A DNA stretch of 60,764 nt from Caulobacter sp. GTDB taxonomy: Bacteria > Pseudomonadota > Alphaproteobacteria > Caulobacterales > Caulobacteraceae. The translations under genes and the position numbers were made by a program. The stretch spans positions 1 through 60,764 of the forward strand of contig JAIOXZ010000022.1 of assembly GCA_021741355.1 (NCBI GenBank). The letters run 5' to 3'. Positions 8,877-16,386 of this stretch are shown in pieces. The notes beneath the pieces are model-generated. The model made no database searches and was not told the origin of the DNA. It was given only the letters and a program-made list of their open reading frames with translations. Position 1 is the stretch's first letter, and every line of letters begins with the position of its first letter.

Positions 8877-9587
8877 ATGCTCAAACGATATGGACCGCTG
8901 CTGCTGCTGGTGGCGGCGGTTGTGGCGGTGTTCGCCAGCGGGGCGGGCCGCTATCTCAGCCTGGACTCGCTCAAGGCCAACGAGGCCCTTCTGCGGGGAT
9001 TCGTCTCCGGCAACCTTGCCCTGAGCCTGCTGGTCTTCGTCGCCGTCTATGCCGCAGCGACGGCGGTGAGCATTCCGGGCGCGCTGTTCCTGACCCTGGC
9101 GGGCGGCTTCCTGTTCGGAACCTGGCTGGGCGGCTCGGCGACGGTCGTCGGCGCGACGATCGGCGCGATCCTGGTCTTCGCCATCGTCCGCACTTCGCTG
9201 GGCGCATCCCTGCGGGAGCGGGCCGAGGCGTCGGGCGGGCGGCTCAAGGCGGTGATGGACGGCGTCCGGGAGGGCGCGTTCGGCTACATCCTGACCCTGC
9301 GGCTGATCCCGCTGGCGCCGTTCTGGCTGGTCAATGTCGCCTCGGCGCTGGCCAATGCGCCCCTGCGCGCTTACGCCCTGGCGACGTTGATCGGGATCAT
9401 GCCGGCGACCTTCATCTATTCCAGCGTCGGCGCCGGCATCGGCCAGGTGCTGGCGCGGGGTGGCGAGCCCAACCTGAAGATCATCTTCGAGCCCTATGTC
9501 ATCGGCCCGCTGGTCGCTCTGGGCCTGCTGTCGCTCGGCACGACTCTGTTCCAGCGGCTGCGCGCGCGGAAGGGGACCGGATCGTGA
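8877..9587 (+). CDS. TVP38/TMEM64 (VTT, DedA-like) membrane protein
   Basis: A 236-residue integral membrane protein with about five to six hydrophobic segments. The VTT-domain signatures are GALFLTLAGGFLFGTWLGG (about 62-80) and RLIPLAPFWLVN (about 142-153). Family members are linked to lipid or metabolite movement across membranes. The ATG at 8877 follows GGGGGGACGAGG. The stop overlaps the GTG of the next flavoprotein gene as GTGA. TVP38 proteins next to or fused with mercuric-reductase-like flavoproteins are a recurring pairing, so the two probably work together, perhaps in metal, metalloid or thiol redox handling; that role is inference. Confidence 0.87.
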   Translation: MLKRYGPLLLLVAAVVAVFASGAGRYLSLDSLKANEALLRGFVSGNLALSLLVFVAVYAAATAVSIPGALFLTLAGGFLFGTWLGGSATVVGATIGAILVFAIVRTSLGASLRERAEASGGRLKAVMDGVREGAFGYILTLRLIPLAPFWLVNVASALANAPLRAYALATLIGIMPATFIYSSVGAGIGQVLARGGEPNLKIIFEPYVIGPLVALGLLSLGTTLFQRLRARKGTGS

Positions 9588-11005
9588 AACAGGAACGCAT
9601 CCGCGCCGATCTGGCGATCATCGGCGCGGGTTCGGGCGGCCTGTCCGTCGCCGCCGGCGCCGCGCAGCTCGGCCTCAAGGTCGTGCTGTTCGAGAAGGGC
9701 GAGATGGGCGGCGACTGCCTGAACTACGGCTGCGTGCCGTCCAAGGCCCTGATCGCCGCCGCCAACGCCGCCCATGCGGCCGGCCATGGCGCCGCGCTGG
9801 GCGTCAGCGCCCAGACGGTCAGCGTCGACTTCGCCGCCGTCATGGCCCGCGTCCATCATGTCATCGCCGAGATCGCGCCGATCGACAGCCAGGAGCGTTT
9901 CGAGGGCCTCGGCGTCCGCGTCGTGCGCGAGGCCGCGCGGTTCCGCGACCGGCGGGTGGTGGAGAGCGACAGCGTCCGTGTCACGGCGCGCAAGGTCGTC
10001 ATCGCGACCGGGTCGAGCGCCGCCGTGCCGCCCATACCCGGCCTCGACGCTGTCCCGTTTCTGACCAACGAGCGCATCTTCGAGCTCAAGGCCTGCCCGG
10101 AGCACCTGATCGTTCTCGGCGGCGGCCCGATCGGCGTCGAGCTCGGCCAGGCGTTCCGACGCCTGGGCGCGCAGGTCACGATCATCGAGGCCGAGGCGAT
10201 CCTCGGCCGCGAGGATCCCGCCGCCGCCACGGTGGTCACCGACCAGCTGACCGCCGACGGCGTCACCCTGCTGCCGGGGCACAAGGCCGTGCGGCTTGAG
10301 CCGGGGCCGGTGGTCGTTGTCGCCGGGCCAGTGGGCGAAAAGCGGATTCAGGGCTCGCACCTGCTGATCGCCGTGGGGCGCAAGCCGAGCCTCGATGGTC
10401 TGAACCTGGAAGCGGCCGGGGTCGCCGTCGAGCGCGCCGGCGTGAAGACCGACAAGAGCCTGCGCACCAGCAACCGGCGGGTTTTCGCCATCGGCGACGC
10501 GGCCGGACGGGGCCAGTTCACGCACCTCGCCGGCGCCCACGCGGGCCTGTTCGTTCGCAAGGCGCTGTTCGCCGCGCCGATCAACGCCGACGCCCTGGTC
10601 GTGCCGCGGGTCACCTATTCGAGCCCGGAACTGGCGGCGGTCGGTCTGACCGAGGCCCAGGCGCGGGCGGCGCACGGCGATGACGTCCGGGTGCTGGTCC
10701 AGCCCTTCGCCGACAACGACCGCGCCCAGGCCGAGGGCGACGTCCGCGGATTCGCCAAGCTGGTCGCCACCAGGAAGGGCAAGATCCTCGGGGTCACGCT
10801 GGTGGGCGCCCATGCCGGCGACCACCTGCCGCTGTGGGTGCTGACGATGACCACCGGCCTCAAGCTCAGCCAGCTGACCGGCATGATCGCGCCCTATCCG
10901 ACGCGCGGCGAGATCAACAAGCGGCTGGCCGGGCAGTGGTACACGGGCGCACTGTTCTCGCCGACCACGCGCCGGCTGGTCTCGGTGCTCAAGCGGATCG
11001 GCTAG
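9584..11005 (+). CDS. Mercuric-reductase-like FAD pyridine nucleotide-disulfide oxidoreductase
   Basis: A 473-residue flavoenzyme. The FAD-binding GAGSGGLSVAAGAAQLG is near the N-terminus, the redox-active disulfide is in GGDCLNYGCVPSK (Cys45, Cys50), the NAD(P)-binding loop is GGGPIGVELG and the second FAD contact is VFAIGDAAG. The C-terminal dimerisation domain has IAPYPTRGE where dihydrolipoamide dehydrogenase has its His-Glu pair. It lacks the vicinal C-terminal cysteines and the N-terminal metal-binding domain of true MerA. The GTG start overlaps the TVP38 stop and is preceded by AGGGGA. Substrate unknown; reduction of a disulfide or metal(loid) is plausible. Confidence 0.87.
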   Translation: MKQERIRADLAIIGAGSGGLSVAAGAAQLGLKVVLFEKGEMGGDCLNYGCVPSKALIAAANAAHAAGHGAALGVSAQTVSVDFAAVMARVHHVIAEIAPIDSQERFEGLGVRVVREAARFRDRRVVESDSVRVTARKVVIATGSSAAVPPIPGLDAVPFLTNERIFELKACPEHLIVLGGGPIGVELGQAFRRLGAQVTIIEAEAILGREDPAAATVVTDQLTADGVTLLPGHKAVRLEPGPVVVVAGPVGEKRIQGSHLLIAVGRKPSLDGLNLEAAGVAVERAGVKTDKSLRTSNRRVFAIGDAAGRGQFTHLAGAHAGLFVRKALFAAPINADALVVPRVTYSSPELAAVGLTEAQARAAHGDDVRVLVQPFADNDRAQAEGDVRGFAKLVATRKGKILGVTLVGAHAGDHLPLWVLTMTTGLKLSQLTGMIAPYPTRGEINKRLAGQWYTGALFSPTTRRLVSVLKRIG

Positions 11006-11074
11006 GATCAAGCGGGCTGGCGAAGACGCCTCTGTCAGGCGCATGCTGGCCGGAAAGACGAATGGGGGAAACAC

Positions 11075-11866
11075 ATGTCGAAGCTTCGTGACGGCTGGGT
11101 GAAGACGGTCTGGGTGCTGGCGCTGCTGCTGCCGGTCTGGTTTCTGGTCGCCGCCTTGGGGACCAAGTTCGGACTGCTGGACTGGCGCATCGGCTTCGGC
11201 CTGATGGTGTTCAAGCTCGGCGGGCTTCTGCTGCTCGGCGTCCTGATCCTGGCGGTGATCGGCCTGCTGATGGCGCTGCTGGTCAAGCCGCGACGGGGAT
11301 GGGGCAGGGCCCTGGTCGCTGTGTTGGTTCCGGCGCTGGCGCTCGGCTTCGCGGCCAGCGTGATGGGCAAGGCGAAGACCGTTCCGCCGATCCACGACAT
11401 CGCGACCAATATCCAGGACCCGCCGCAATACTCGCCCGCAGTGATCGCCGCCCGCGCCGCGGTCGTCGGCGGCAATCCCCTCACACCGATGACCGAGCCG
11501 GTGGCGATGCTCAAGGGCAAGTCGGTCGGCGAAGTCGGCCAGGCCGCCAATCCGGACATCCAGCCGCTGACACTGGTCATGCCCGTCGCTGCCGCGACGC
11601 AACTGGCGGCGGACGTCGCGGCCGCGGAAGGTCTGAAGGTGACGAAAGTCGACGCCGCCGGCGGCGCGGTTGAGGCGGTCGCCGAGTCCTTCTGGTTCGG
11701 CTTCAAGGATGACGTCGCGATCCGGGTCCGGCCCGGCGCGGCGGGCGCTTCGGTCGTCGATGTTCGCTCCACCTCCCGCGTCGGCCTCAGCGACCTGGGC
11801 GCCAACGCCAAACGTGTTCGCGCGCTGCTGGCGGCGATCAAGGCCAAGGCTCCGGCGGGCGGCTGA
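11075..11866 (+). CDS. DUF1499 domain membrane protein
   Basis: A 263-residue protein with three hydrophobic helices near the N-terminus (about 10-30, 43-68 and 80-97) and a C-terminal soluble domain. FWFGFKDDVAIRVRP and VDVRSTSRVGLSDLGANAKRVR are the conserved DUF1499 blocks. The function of DUF1499 is not known. GGGGGAAACAC precedes the ATG. It lies 69 bases after the flavoprotein and 8 bases before the Rieske protein, so it probably belongs to the same transcript. The hydrophobic part suggests anchoring in the inner membrane. Confidence 0.85.
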   Translation: MSKLRDGWVKTVWVLALLLPVWFLVAALGTKFGLLDWRIGFGLMVFKLGGLLLLGVLILAVIGLLMALLVKPRRGWGRALVAVLVPALALGFAASVMGKAKTVPPIHDIATNIQDPPQYSPAVIAARAAVVGGNPLTPMTEPVAMLKGKSVGEVGQAANPDIQPLTLVMPVAAATQLAADVAAAEGLKVTKVDAAGGAVEAVAESFWFGFKDDVAIRVRPGAAGASVVDVRSTSRVGLSDLGANAKRVRALLAAIKAKAPAGG

Positions 11867-11874
11867 TCGCATCC

Positions 11875-12711
11875 ATGGGCGAACGAGCGGACATCTCGCG
11901 CCTCCCGGATCCGCGCCTGACAGTCGCCGGACGCTATGATCGGGTGGTCGCCGCCGGCGTCGGGCGGGTCTGGGAGAATGTTCTCGACTGGGAGCACCTC
12001 CCGGCCCTGCATCACGGCCAGTTCCACAGCATCGACCTGCTGGACAGCGGCCCATGGGGCTGGCGCGCGTCTGTCGTGAACCAGCCCGGAGACGTCGCCC
12101 GGGCCCAGGTCATCGAGGTGCGGATCGACCGGGACGCCGGTCGCTACTGCTCCGCCACGGTCGAGGGACCCGGCGCCGGAAGCGAGATCTGGACAACCCT
12201 GACGCCCCTGTCGGCGGACAGGACTGCTGTTGCGGTCACCTTCCACGTCGCCGAGGATCGCCCGGAGCGTCTCGCCAGGATCGGCGAGCGCTATGTCGCG
12301 ATCTACGCCGGCCTGTGGGACGAGGACGAGGCCATGATGGTCCACCGCGAACGGGCGCTGGCCAATCGCCGGCGATCCTCCGCGGCGTCTGTCGAGCCGT
12401 TGAACCTTGGTCCGCTGTCGAGCCTGCTGACGACCCTTCCACGCCTGGTCGAGTTCGGCGGGGAGCGGTTCCGTTTGCTGGCCCTGGAGGGCGAGCTGAT
12501 CGCCCACGCCGCGACCTGTCCGCACTGGCTTGGACCGCTGGACGACGCGACGGTCGAGGACGGCTGCATCCGCTGTCCCTGGCACGACTACCGGTTCGAT
12601 ATCCGCACGGGCGCCAGCGCGGATGGGCGGGGGCTGGTCCTCGCCCGCGCCCCGCGGGTCAGCGTCGAGACGGGTGACGTGATCCTCTCGGCGGCGCCGG
12701 CGTTCCCATAG
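11875..12711 (+). CDS. Rieske oxygenase-like protein with reversed domain order
   Basis: A 278-residue protein. The N-terminal half resembles the catalytic domain of Rieske non-heme iron oxygenases: NVLDWEHLPALHHG gives the DxxHxxxxH iron motif (Asp38, His41, His46), and WDEDEAMMVHRERAL (about 145-160) resembles the end of that domain. The C-terminal quarter is a Rieske [2Fe-2S] domain with CPHWLGPL (Cys215, His217) and CPWHDYRFD (Cys234, His237). Classical oxygenases carry the Rieske domain first, so this order is reversed. The next gene overlaps the stop by one base and encodes an FAD oxidoreductase that could supply electrons. Domain calls are from visible motifs; the activity is inference. 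Confidence 0.75.
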   Translation: MGERADISRLPDPRLTVAGRYDRVVAAGVGRVWENVLDWEHLPALHHGQFHSIDLLDSGPWGWRASVVNQPGDVARAQVIEVRIDRDAGRYCSATVEGPGAGSEIWTTLTPLSADRTAVAVTFHVAEDRPERLARIGERYVAIYAGLWDEDEAMMVHRERALANRRRSSAASVEPLNLGPLSSLLTTLPRLVEFGGERFRLLALEGELIAHAATCPHWLGPLDDATVEDGCIRCPWHDYRFDIRTGASADGRGLVLARAPRVSVETGDVILSAAPAFP

Positions 12712-13835
12712 TGCGGGTTCTGCTGATCGGCGCCGGGCACGCGCATCTGGGCGTCGTGCGTCAGGCGGCTCGCCTGCGCGCCGCGGGGATCGAGCTTCAC
12801 CTGATCAGTCCGCCCGTGTTTCGCTACTCAGGCCTGGCGACCGGCGTGCTGTCCGGCGCGCTCGAGCCGGCAGCGGGCGAGATCGATGTGGCGGGCCTGG
12901 CCGAGGCCTTCGGCGTCGCATTCCACCCGTCCGAGGTGACCGCCATCGATCGCGACAGCCGGCAGGTCACGCTGCCGGACGGCGCGACCCTGACCTATGA
13001 CGCCCTGTCGCTGAACATCGGTAGCCGGACGGCCGATCCGTCGGACCTTGCGGCGCAGGCCGACGTCTGGCCGGTGAAACCGCTGTCGCGCCTTCTGGAC
13101 CTGCGGGCGCGTCTCGAAGCGGACATCACCCGGACCGGCGTCTGCCCGAACCTCGTCATCGCCGGGACCGGACAGGCGGGGCTCGAAGCCGCCGCCGCCC
13201 TGGCCGGGCTCTGCGAGCGTCGGCGCGTGACGCCGCGGATCACGCTGGTCGGCCCCGCGTCAGGCGCGCGGGAGTCGTCGACCGCGGACCGCGCGTTGCG
13301 CCAGACCCTCGAGCGGCGTGGCGTCGTGTTCATGGACGGCGCCGTCGCAGGACGCGGTCCGGACGTCTGCCGACTGGCCTCGGGCCAGGATCTGGCCTGT
13401 AGAATGCTGGTTCTTGCCACGGGCCTGATGGCGCCGGACCTGGTCGGGCGGCTCGGCCTGGCGACAGATCGGGACGGTCGCTTGCTGACCCGCGACACCC
13501 TGCAGACCGCCGGCGATGACCGGGTCTTCGCGACGGGCGACTGTGCGGTCATCGCCTCCGCCCCGCGCCCCTGCGTCGGCGTGTTCGGCGTCAGGGCGAC
13601 GCCGGTGCTGGTTCACAATCTCGCGGCGATGGCGCGCGGGCGCCGGATGACGTGCTTCCGACCCCAGACGAGCTGGCTGTCGATCATGGATCTGGGTGAC
13701 GGGACCGGGCTTGCGCAGCGCGGTCGCTGGTGGTGGCTCGGGCGCGCCTCGCTTCACCTCAAGCGCAGGATCGACCTGGACTTCATCCGGCGGATGGGCG
13801 CCCGGCCGCCTGTCGGTGATAAATCAACCCGGTAG
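12711..13835 (+). CDS. NDH-2-like FAD/NAD(P) oxidoreductase, possible reductase partner
   Basis: A 374-residue two-dinucleotide-binding flavoprotein. It has RVLLIGAGHAHLGVV (FAD site; the GHAHL form is shared with the NDH-2-like domain fused to some SelD proteins), NLVIAGTGQAGLEAAAAL (NAD(P) site) and VFATGDCAVI (second FAD contact). No redox-active CxxxxC pair is present, so it belongs to the NADH dehydrogenase/ferredoxin-reductase-like side of the superfamily. The GTG start overlaps the Rieske gene stop (TAGTG), implying coupled expression. It has no SelD catalytic domain. A role as reductase for the Rieske protein is attractive but inferred from position. Confidence 0.82.
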   Translation: MRVLLIGAGHAHLGVVRQAARLRAAGIELHLISPPVFRYSGLATGVLSGALEPAAGEIDVAGLAEAFGVAFHPSEVTAIDRDSRQVTLPDGATLTYDALSLNIGSRTADPSDLAAQADVWPVKPLSRLLDLRARLEADITRTGVCPNLVIAGTGQAGLEAAAALAGLCERRRVTPRITLVGPASGARESSTADRALRQTLERRGVVFMDGAVAGRGPDVCRLASGQDLACRMLVLATGLMAPDLVGRLGLATDRDGRLLTRDTLQTAGDDRVFATGDCAVIASAPRPCVGVFGVRATPVLVHNLAAMARGRRMTCFRPQTSWLSIMDLGDGTGLAQRGRWWWLGRASLHLKRRIDLDFIRRMGARPPVGDKSTR

Positions 13836-13890
13836 GGATTCGCGGCGGCCAGGGCGGCCGGCGGCGATGGGATCGCTGAAAGGACAGCTT

Positions 13891-14769
13891 ATGCGCGACG
13901 TCACCGGCAAGACGGCCTTCATCACCGGCGGGGCCAGCGGCATCGGCTTGGCCATGGCGCAGGCGTTCGGCGCAGCGGGCATGTCCGTCATGCTCGCCGA
14001 CATCGAGGAGGCGGCGCTGGCCGAGGCGGTCCGTGGCCTGGAAGAGCGCCAGATCCGCGCCGCCGGCGTGCTCTGCGACGTCGCCCACCGCGCGGCCCTG
14101 CAGGCGGCCGCGGAGAAGACGATCGAGACCTTCGGCAAGGTTCATGTGGTCTGCAACAACGCCGGCGTCGGCGCCGGCGGCCCCGTCGGCGAGGTTGCGG
14201 CGGCCGACTGGGACTGGGTGATGGAGGTCAACCTGATGGGCGTTGTCTACGGCATGGAGACCTTCCTGCCGCACCTGCGCGCCCACGGCGAAGGCGGCTA
14301 TGTGGTCAACACCGCCTCGATGGCGGGACTGATCTCGCCGCCGGGCATGGAGCCCTACTGCGCCAGCAAATACGCCGTGGTCGCCCTGTCGGAAGGCTGG
14401 GGCGCGCAGCTGGCCCCGGAGAACATCGGCGTGGGCGTCCTCTGCCCGGGCTTCGTGAAGACCAGGATCGACCAGTCGCGCCGCAACCGGCCTGACCGTT
14501 TCGGCGGTCCGGACGCGCCGGAGAATCTGGTGTCGTCCGAGTTCGTCCAGGGCGGCATCGACCCGGCCCGCGTCGGCGGCCGGGTGCTGGAAGCGATCCG
14601 CAACGACGAGCGCTACATCTTCACCCATCCGGGGATGCGGGCAGCCGTCCAGGACCGCTTCGCCCGCATCATGACCGGCTTCGACCAGGCCGACGCAAGC
14701 CCCGCGCTGCAGGGCCTTGAGGAACCGGTGTTTCCGGTCGGTGGGATGGCGCCGGCAAAGGGGACATGA
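13891..14769 (+). CDS. SDR-family oxidoreductase
   Basis: A 292-residue short-chain dehydrogenase/reductase. The cofactor motif is TGGASGIG (about 11-18), with NNAGVG in the middle, Ser in NTASMAG and the catalytic YCASK pair. The C-terminus extends about 40 residues past the core with an IFTHPGMR stretch, as in many lipid-linked SDRs. AAAGGA precedes the ATG at 13891. The last codons and the TGA stop lie inside a GGGGACATGA repeat unit, so a repeat element now supplies the end of the gene and the natural C-terminus may have been slightly different. Substrate unknown. Confidence 0.88.
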   Translation: MRDVTGKTAFITGGASGIGLAMAQAFGAAGMSVMLADIEEAALAEAVRGLEERQIRAAGVLCDVAHRAALQAAAEKTIETFGKVHVVCNNAGVGAGGPVGEVAAADWDWVMEVNLMGVVYGMETFLPHLRAHGEGGYVVNTASMAGLISPPGMEPYCASKYAVVALSEGWGAQLAPENIGVGVLCPGFVKTRIDQSRRNRPDRFGGPDAPENLVSSEFVQGGIDPARVGGRVLEAIRNDERYIFTHPGMRAAVQDRFARIMTGFDQADASPALQGLEEPVFPVGGMAPAKGT

Positions 14770-14920
14770 TCTCAATCCGCCCGCGCGGCGCCGGCGACAG
14801 AATCAACGCCGTCGCGGATTGAGTTCGTGTCCCCGACAGGCGCGGGCTTGGGGACACGAACTCAATTCGTCTTCCACCTCGCGCGCCGATGAACCGGGCG
14901 CGAATTGAGATCATGTCCCC
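14760..14920. repeat. Four-unit GGGGACA/TGTCCCC inverted-repeat element
   Basis: Four 17-base units in alternating orientation: GGGGACATGATCTCAAT (14760-14776), ATTGAGTTCGTGTCCCC (14818-14834), GGGGACACGAACTCAAT (14850-14866) and ATTGAGATCATGTCCCC (14904-14920). The outer two are perfect complements, as are the inner two; units 1 and 2 also pair over CTCAATCCGC/GCGGATTGAG. The element fills nearly all the space between the convergent SDR and acyl-CoA dehydrogenase genes and includes the SDR stop codon. Ends of this type are often seen as REP-like palindromes. Confidence 0.85.
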
Positions 14921-14927
14921 TGGCGGC

Positions 14928-16190
14928 TCAGTGCCGGGTCAGTTCCGCGCGGCCGACGACCATGTGGTGCACCTCGTCCGGGCCGTCGGCGAAGCGCAGG
15001 TGGCGGACGTCGGTGTAGAGCTCGGCCAGCGGGGTCCATTCCGACAGGCCGGTGGCGCCATGGATCTGGATCGCCTGGTCGATGATCTCGCAGACCTTCT
15101 CCGGCACCATGGCCTTGACCATGCTGACCCAGATACGCGCCTCGCGGTTGCCCAGCACGTCCATGGCCTTGGCGGCCTTCAGCACCATCAGGCGCATGGC
15201 CTCGATCTCAATGCGGGCGCGGCTGACCAGCTCCAGGTTCTTGCCCAGCTGGATCAGCGGCTTGCCGAAGGCGACGCGAGTGCTCGCCCGCTTGACCATC
15301 AGGTCCAGGGCCCGCTCGGCCTTGCCGATCGAGCGCATGCAGTGATGGATGCGGCCCGGGCCGAGGCGCACCTGGCTGATCTCGAAGCCGCGCCCTTCGC
15401 CCAGCAGGATGTTCTCCTTCGGCACCCGGACGTTGTTCAGCTTCAGGTGCATGTGCCCGCGCGGGGCGTGATCGTGCCCGAACACATGCATCGGTCCGAT
15501 GATCTCGACCCCCGGCGTGTCCATCGGGATCAGGATCTGTGACTGCTGGTACTGCGAGGCGGCGTCAGGGCTCGTCTTGACCATGCAGATCATGATCTTG
15601 CAGCGCGGATCGCCGGCGCCGGAGATGTAGTATTTCTCGCCGTTGATCAGCCACTCGTCGCCGACCAGTTCGGCGCGGGTGGAGATGTTCTTGGCGTCCG
15701 ACGAGGCGACGCCCGGCTCGGTCATGGCGTAGCAGGAGCGGATGTCGCCGTTCAGCAGCGGCTTGAGCCAGCGCTCCTTCTGCTCCGGCGTGCCGACCCG
15801 CTCCAGCACTTCCATGTTGCCCGTGTCGGGCGCCGAACAGTTGAGGCTCTCGGACGCCAGCGGGCTCTTGCCCAGCTCCACGGCGATATAGGCGTAGTCG
15901 AGGTTGGTCAGGCCGCGGCCGATCTCGCTCTCGGGCAGGAAGAAGTTCCACAGGCCCGAGGCCTTGGCCTTGTCCTTGGCGGTCTGCAGCAGTTCCAGCT
16001 GGCCGGGCGCCCAGCTCCAGCGGTCCGTCCGCGCCTCGCCGAGCCGGAAGAATTCCTCGGTGATCGGCTCGACGTTCTCGGCGATGTGGCGCTTGACCGC
16101 TTCCATGAGCGGCTTGGCCGACTCCGACATGGCCAGGTTGTTGAGCTCGGCCTCGGCGTCGGCGGGACGGATATCGACGATCTTGTTCAT
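14928..16190 (-). CDS. Acyl-CoA dehydrogenase family protein
   Basis: A 420-residue flavoprotein. CYAMTEPGVASSDAKNI and WLINGEKYYISGAG are the FAD/substrate-binding blocks of the family, and the C-terminal part has RVAFGKPLIQLGKN and QIHGATGLSEWTPLAELYTDVRHLR. The RIHHCMRSIG segment and the final layout resemble the FadE/ACAD10-11-like group acting on longer or branched acyl-CoAs. ATG at 16190 follows GGGGAGACC; ten more codons upstream are open but lack support. It diverges from the enoyl-CoA hydratase gene across a region with a palindromic operator, which fits joint control of beta-oxidation steps. Confidence 0.9.
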   Translation of the reverse strand: MNKIVDIRPADAEAELNNLAMSESAKPLMEAVKRHIAENVEPITEEFFRLGEARTDRWSWAPGQLELLQTAKDKAKASGLWNFFLPESEIGRGLTNLDYAYIAVELGKSPLASESLNCSAPDTGNMEVLERVGTPEQKERWLKPLLNGDIRSCYAMTEPGVASSDAKNISTRAELVGDEWLINGEKYYISGAGDPRCKIMICMVKTSPDAASQYQQSQILIPMDTPGVEIIGPMHVFGHDHAPRGHMHLKLNNVRVPKENILLGEGRGFEISQVRLGPGRIHHCMRSIGKAERALDLMVKRASTRVAFGKPLIQLGKNLELVSRARIEIEAMRLMVLKAAKAMDVLGNREARIWVSMVKAMVPEKVCEIIDQAIQIHGATGLSEWTPLAELYTDVRHLRFADGPDEVHHMVVGRAELTRH

Positions 16191-16246
16191 GGCGGTCTCC
16201 CCGGATCGGTCGGAGAACACCGCGATTGCGGCGCGCCCGACTCTGC

Positions 16247-16264
16247 GTCAAACAGTTGTTTGAC
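16247..16264. promoter_or_regulatory. Palindromic operator matching the PsrA-type consensus
   Basis: GTCAAACAGTTGTTTGAC has perfect 8-base arms around a 2-base centre. The core CAAAC-N4-GTTTG fits the published PsrA box, G/C-AAAC-N2-4-GTTT-G/C; PsrA is a TetR-family regulator of fatty-acid genes that responds to long-chain acyl compounds. The site lies 57 bases before the acyl-CoA dehydrogenase start and 122 bases before the enoyl-CoA hydratase start, so one repressor could govern both. No regulator gene is adjacent. Confidence 0.65.
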
Positions 16265-16386
16265 CGACACCCTAGGAGCGGGCGCCCTCGGGTCAATGCA
16301 AATCTCGCGGTGGCCCGCCTCCGGCCCCTGATCTAGGCTGGCGATCGATCCAGACGCCCGCGCCTCCGAACAAGGACGACGACGCC

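Noticed and set aside
9584..11005. Calling the flavoprotein a true mercuric reductase (MerA)
   Set aside because: It lacks the C-terminal vicinal cysteines and no mer regulator or transport genes are near.
9494..12055. Long open frame of about 850 codons on the minus strand
   Set aside because: It is antisense to well-supported plus-strand genes, has His- and Arg-rich composition with no motif, and is a typical shadow in GC-rich DNA.
12711..13835. Calling the NDH-2-like protein SelD because of GHAHL
   Set aside because: The SelD catalytic domain is absent; only the NDH-2-like half is shared.
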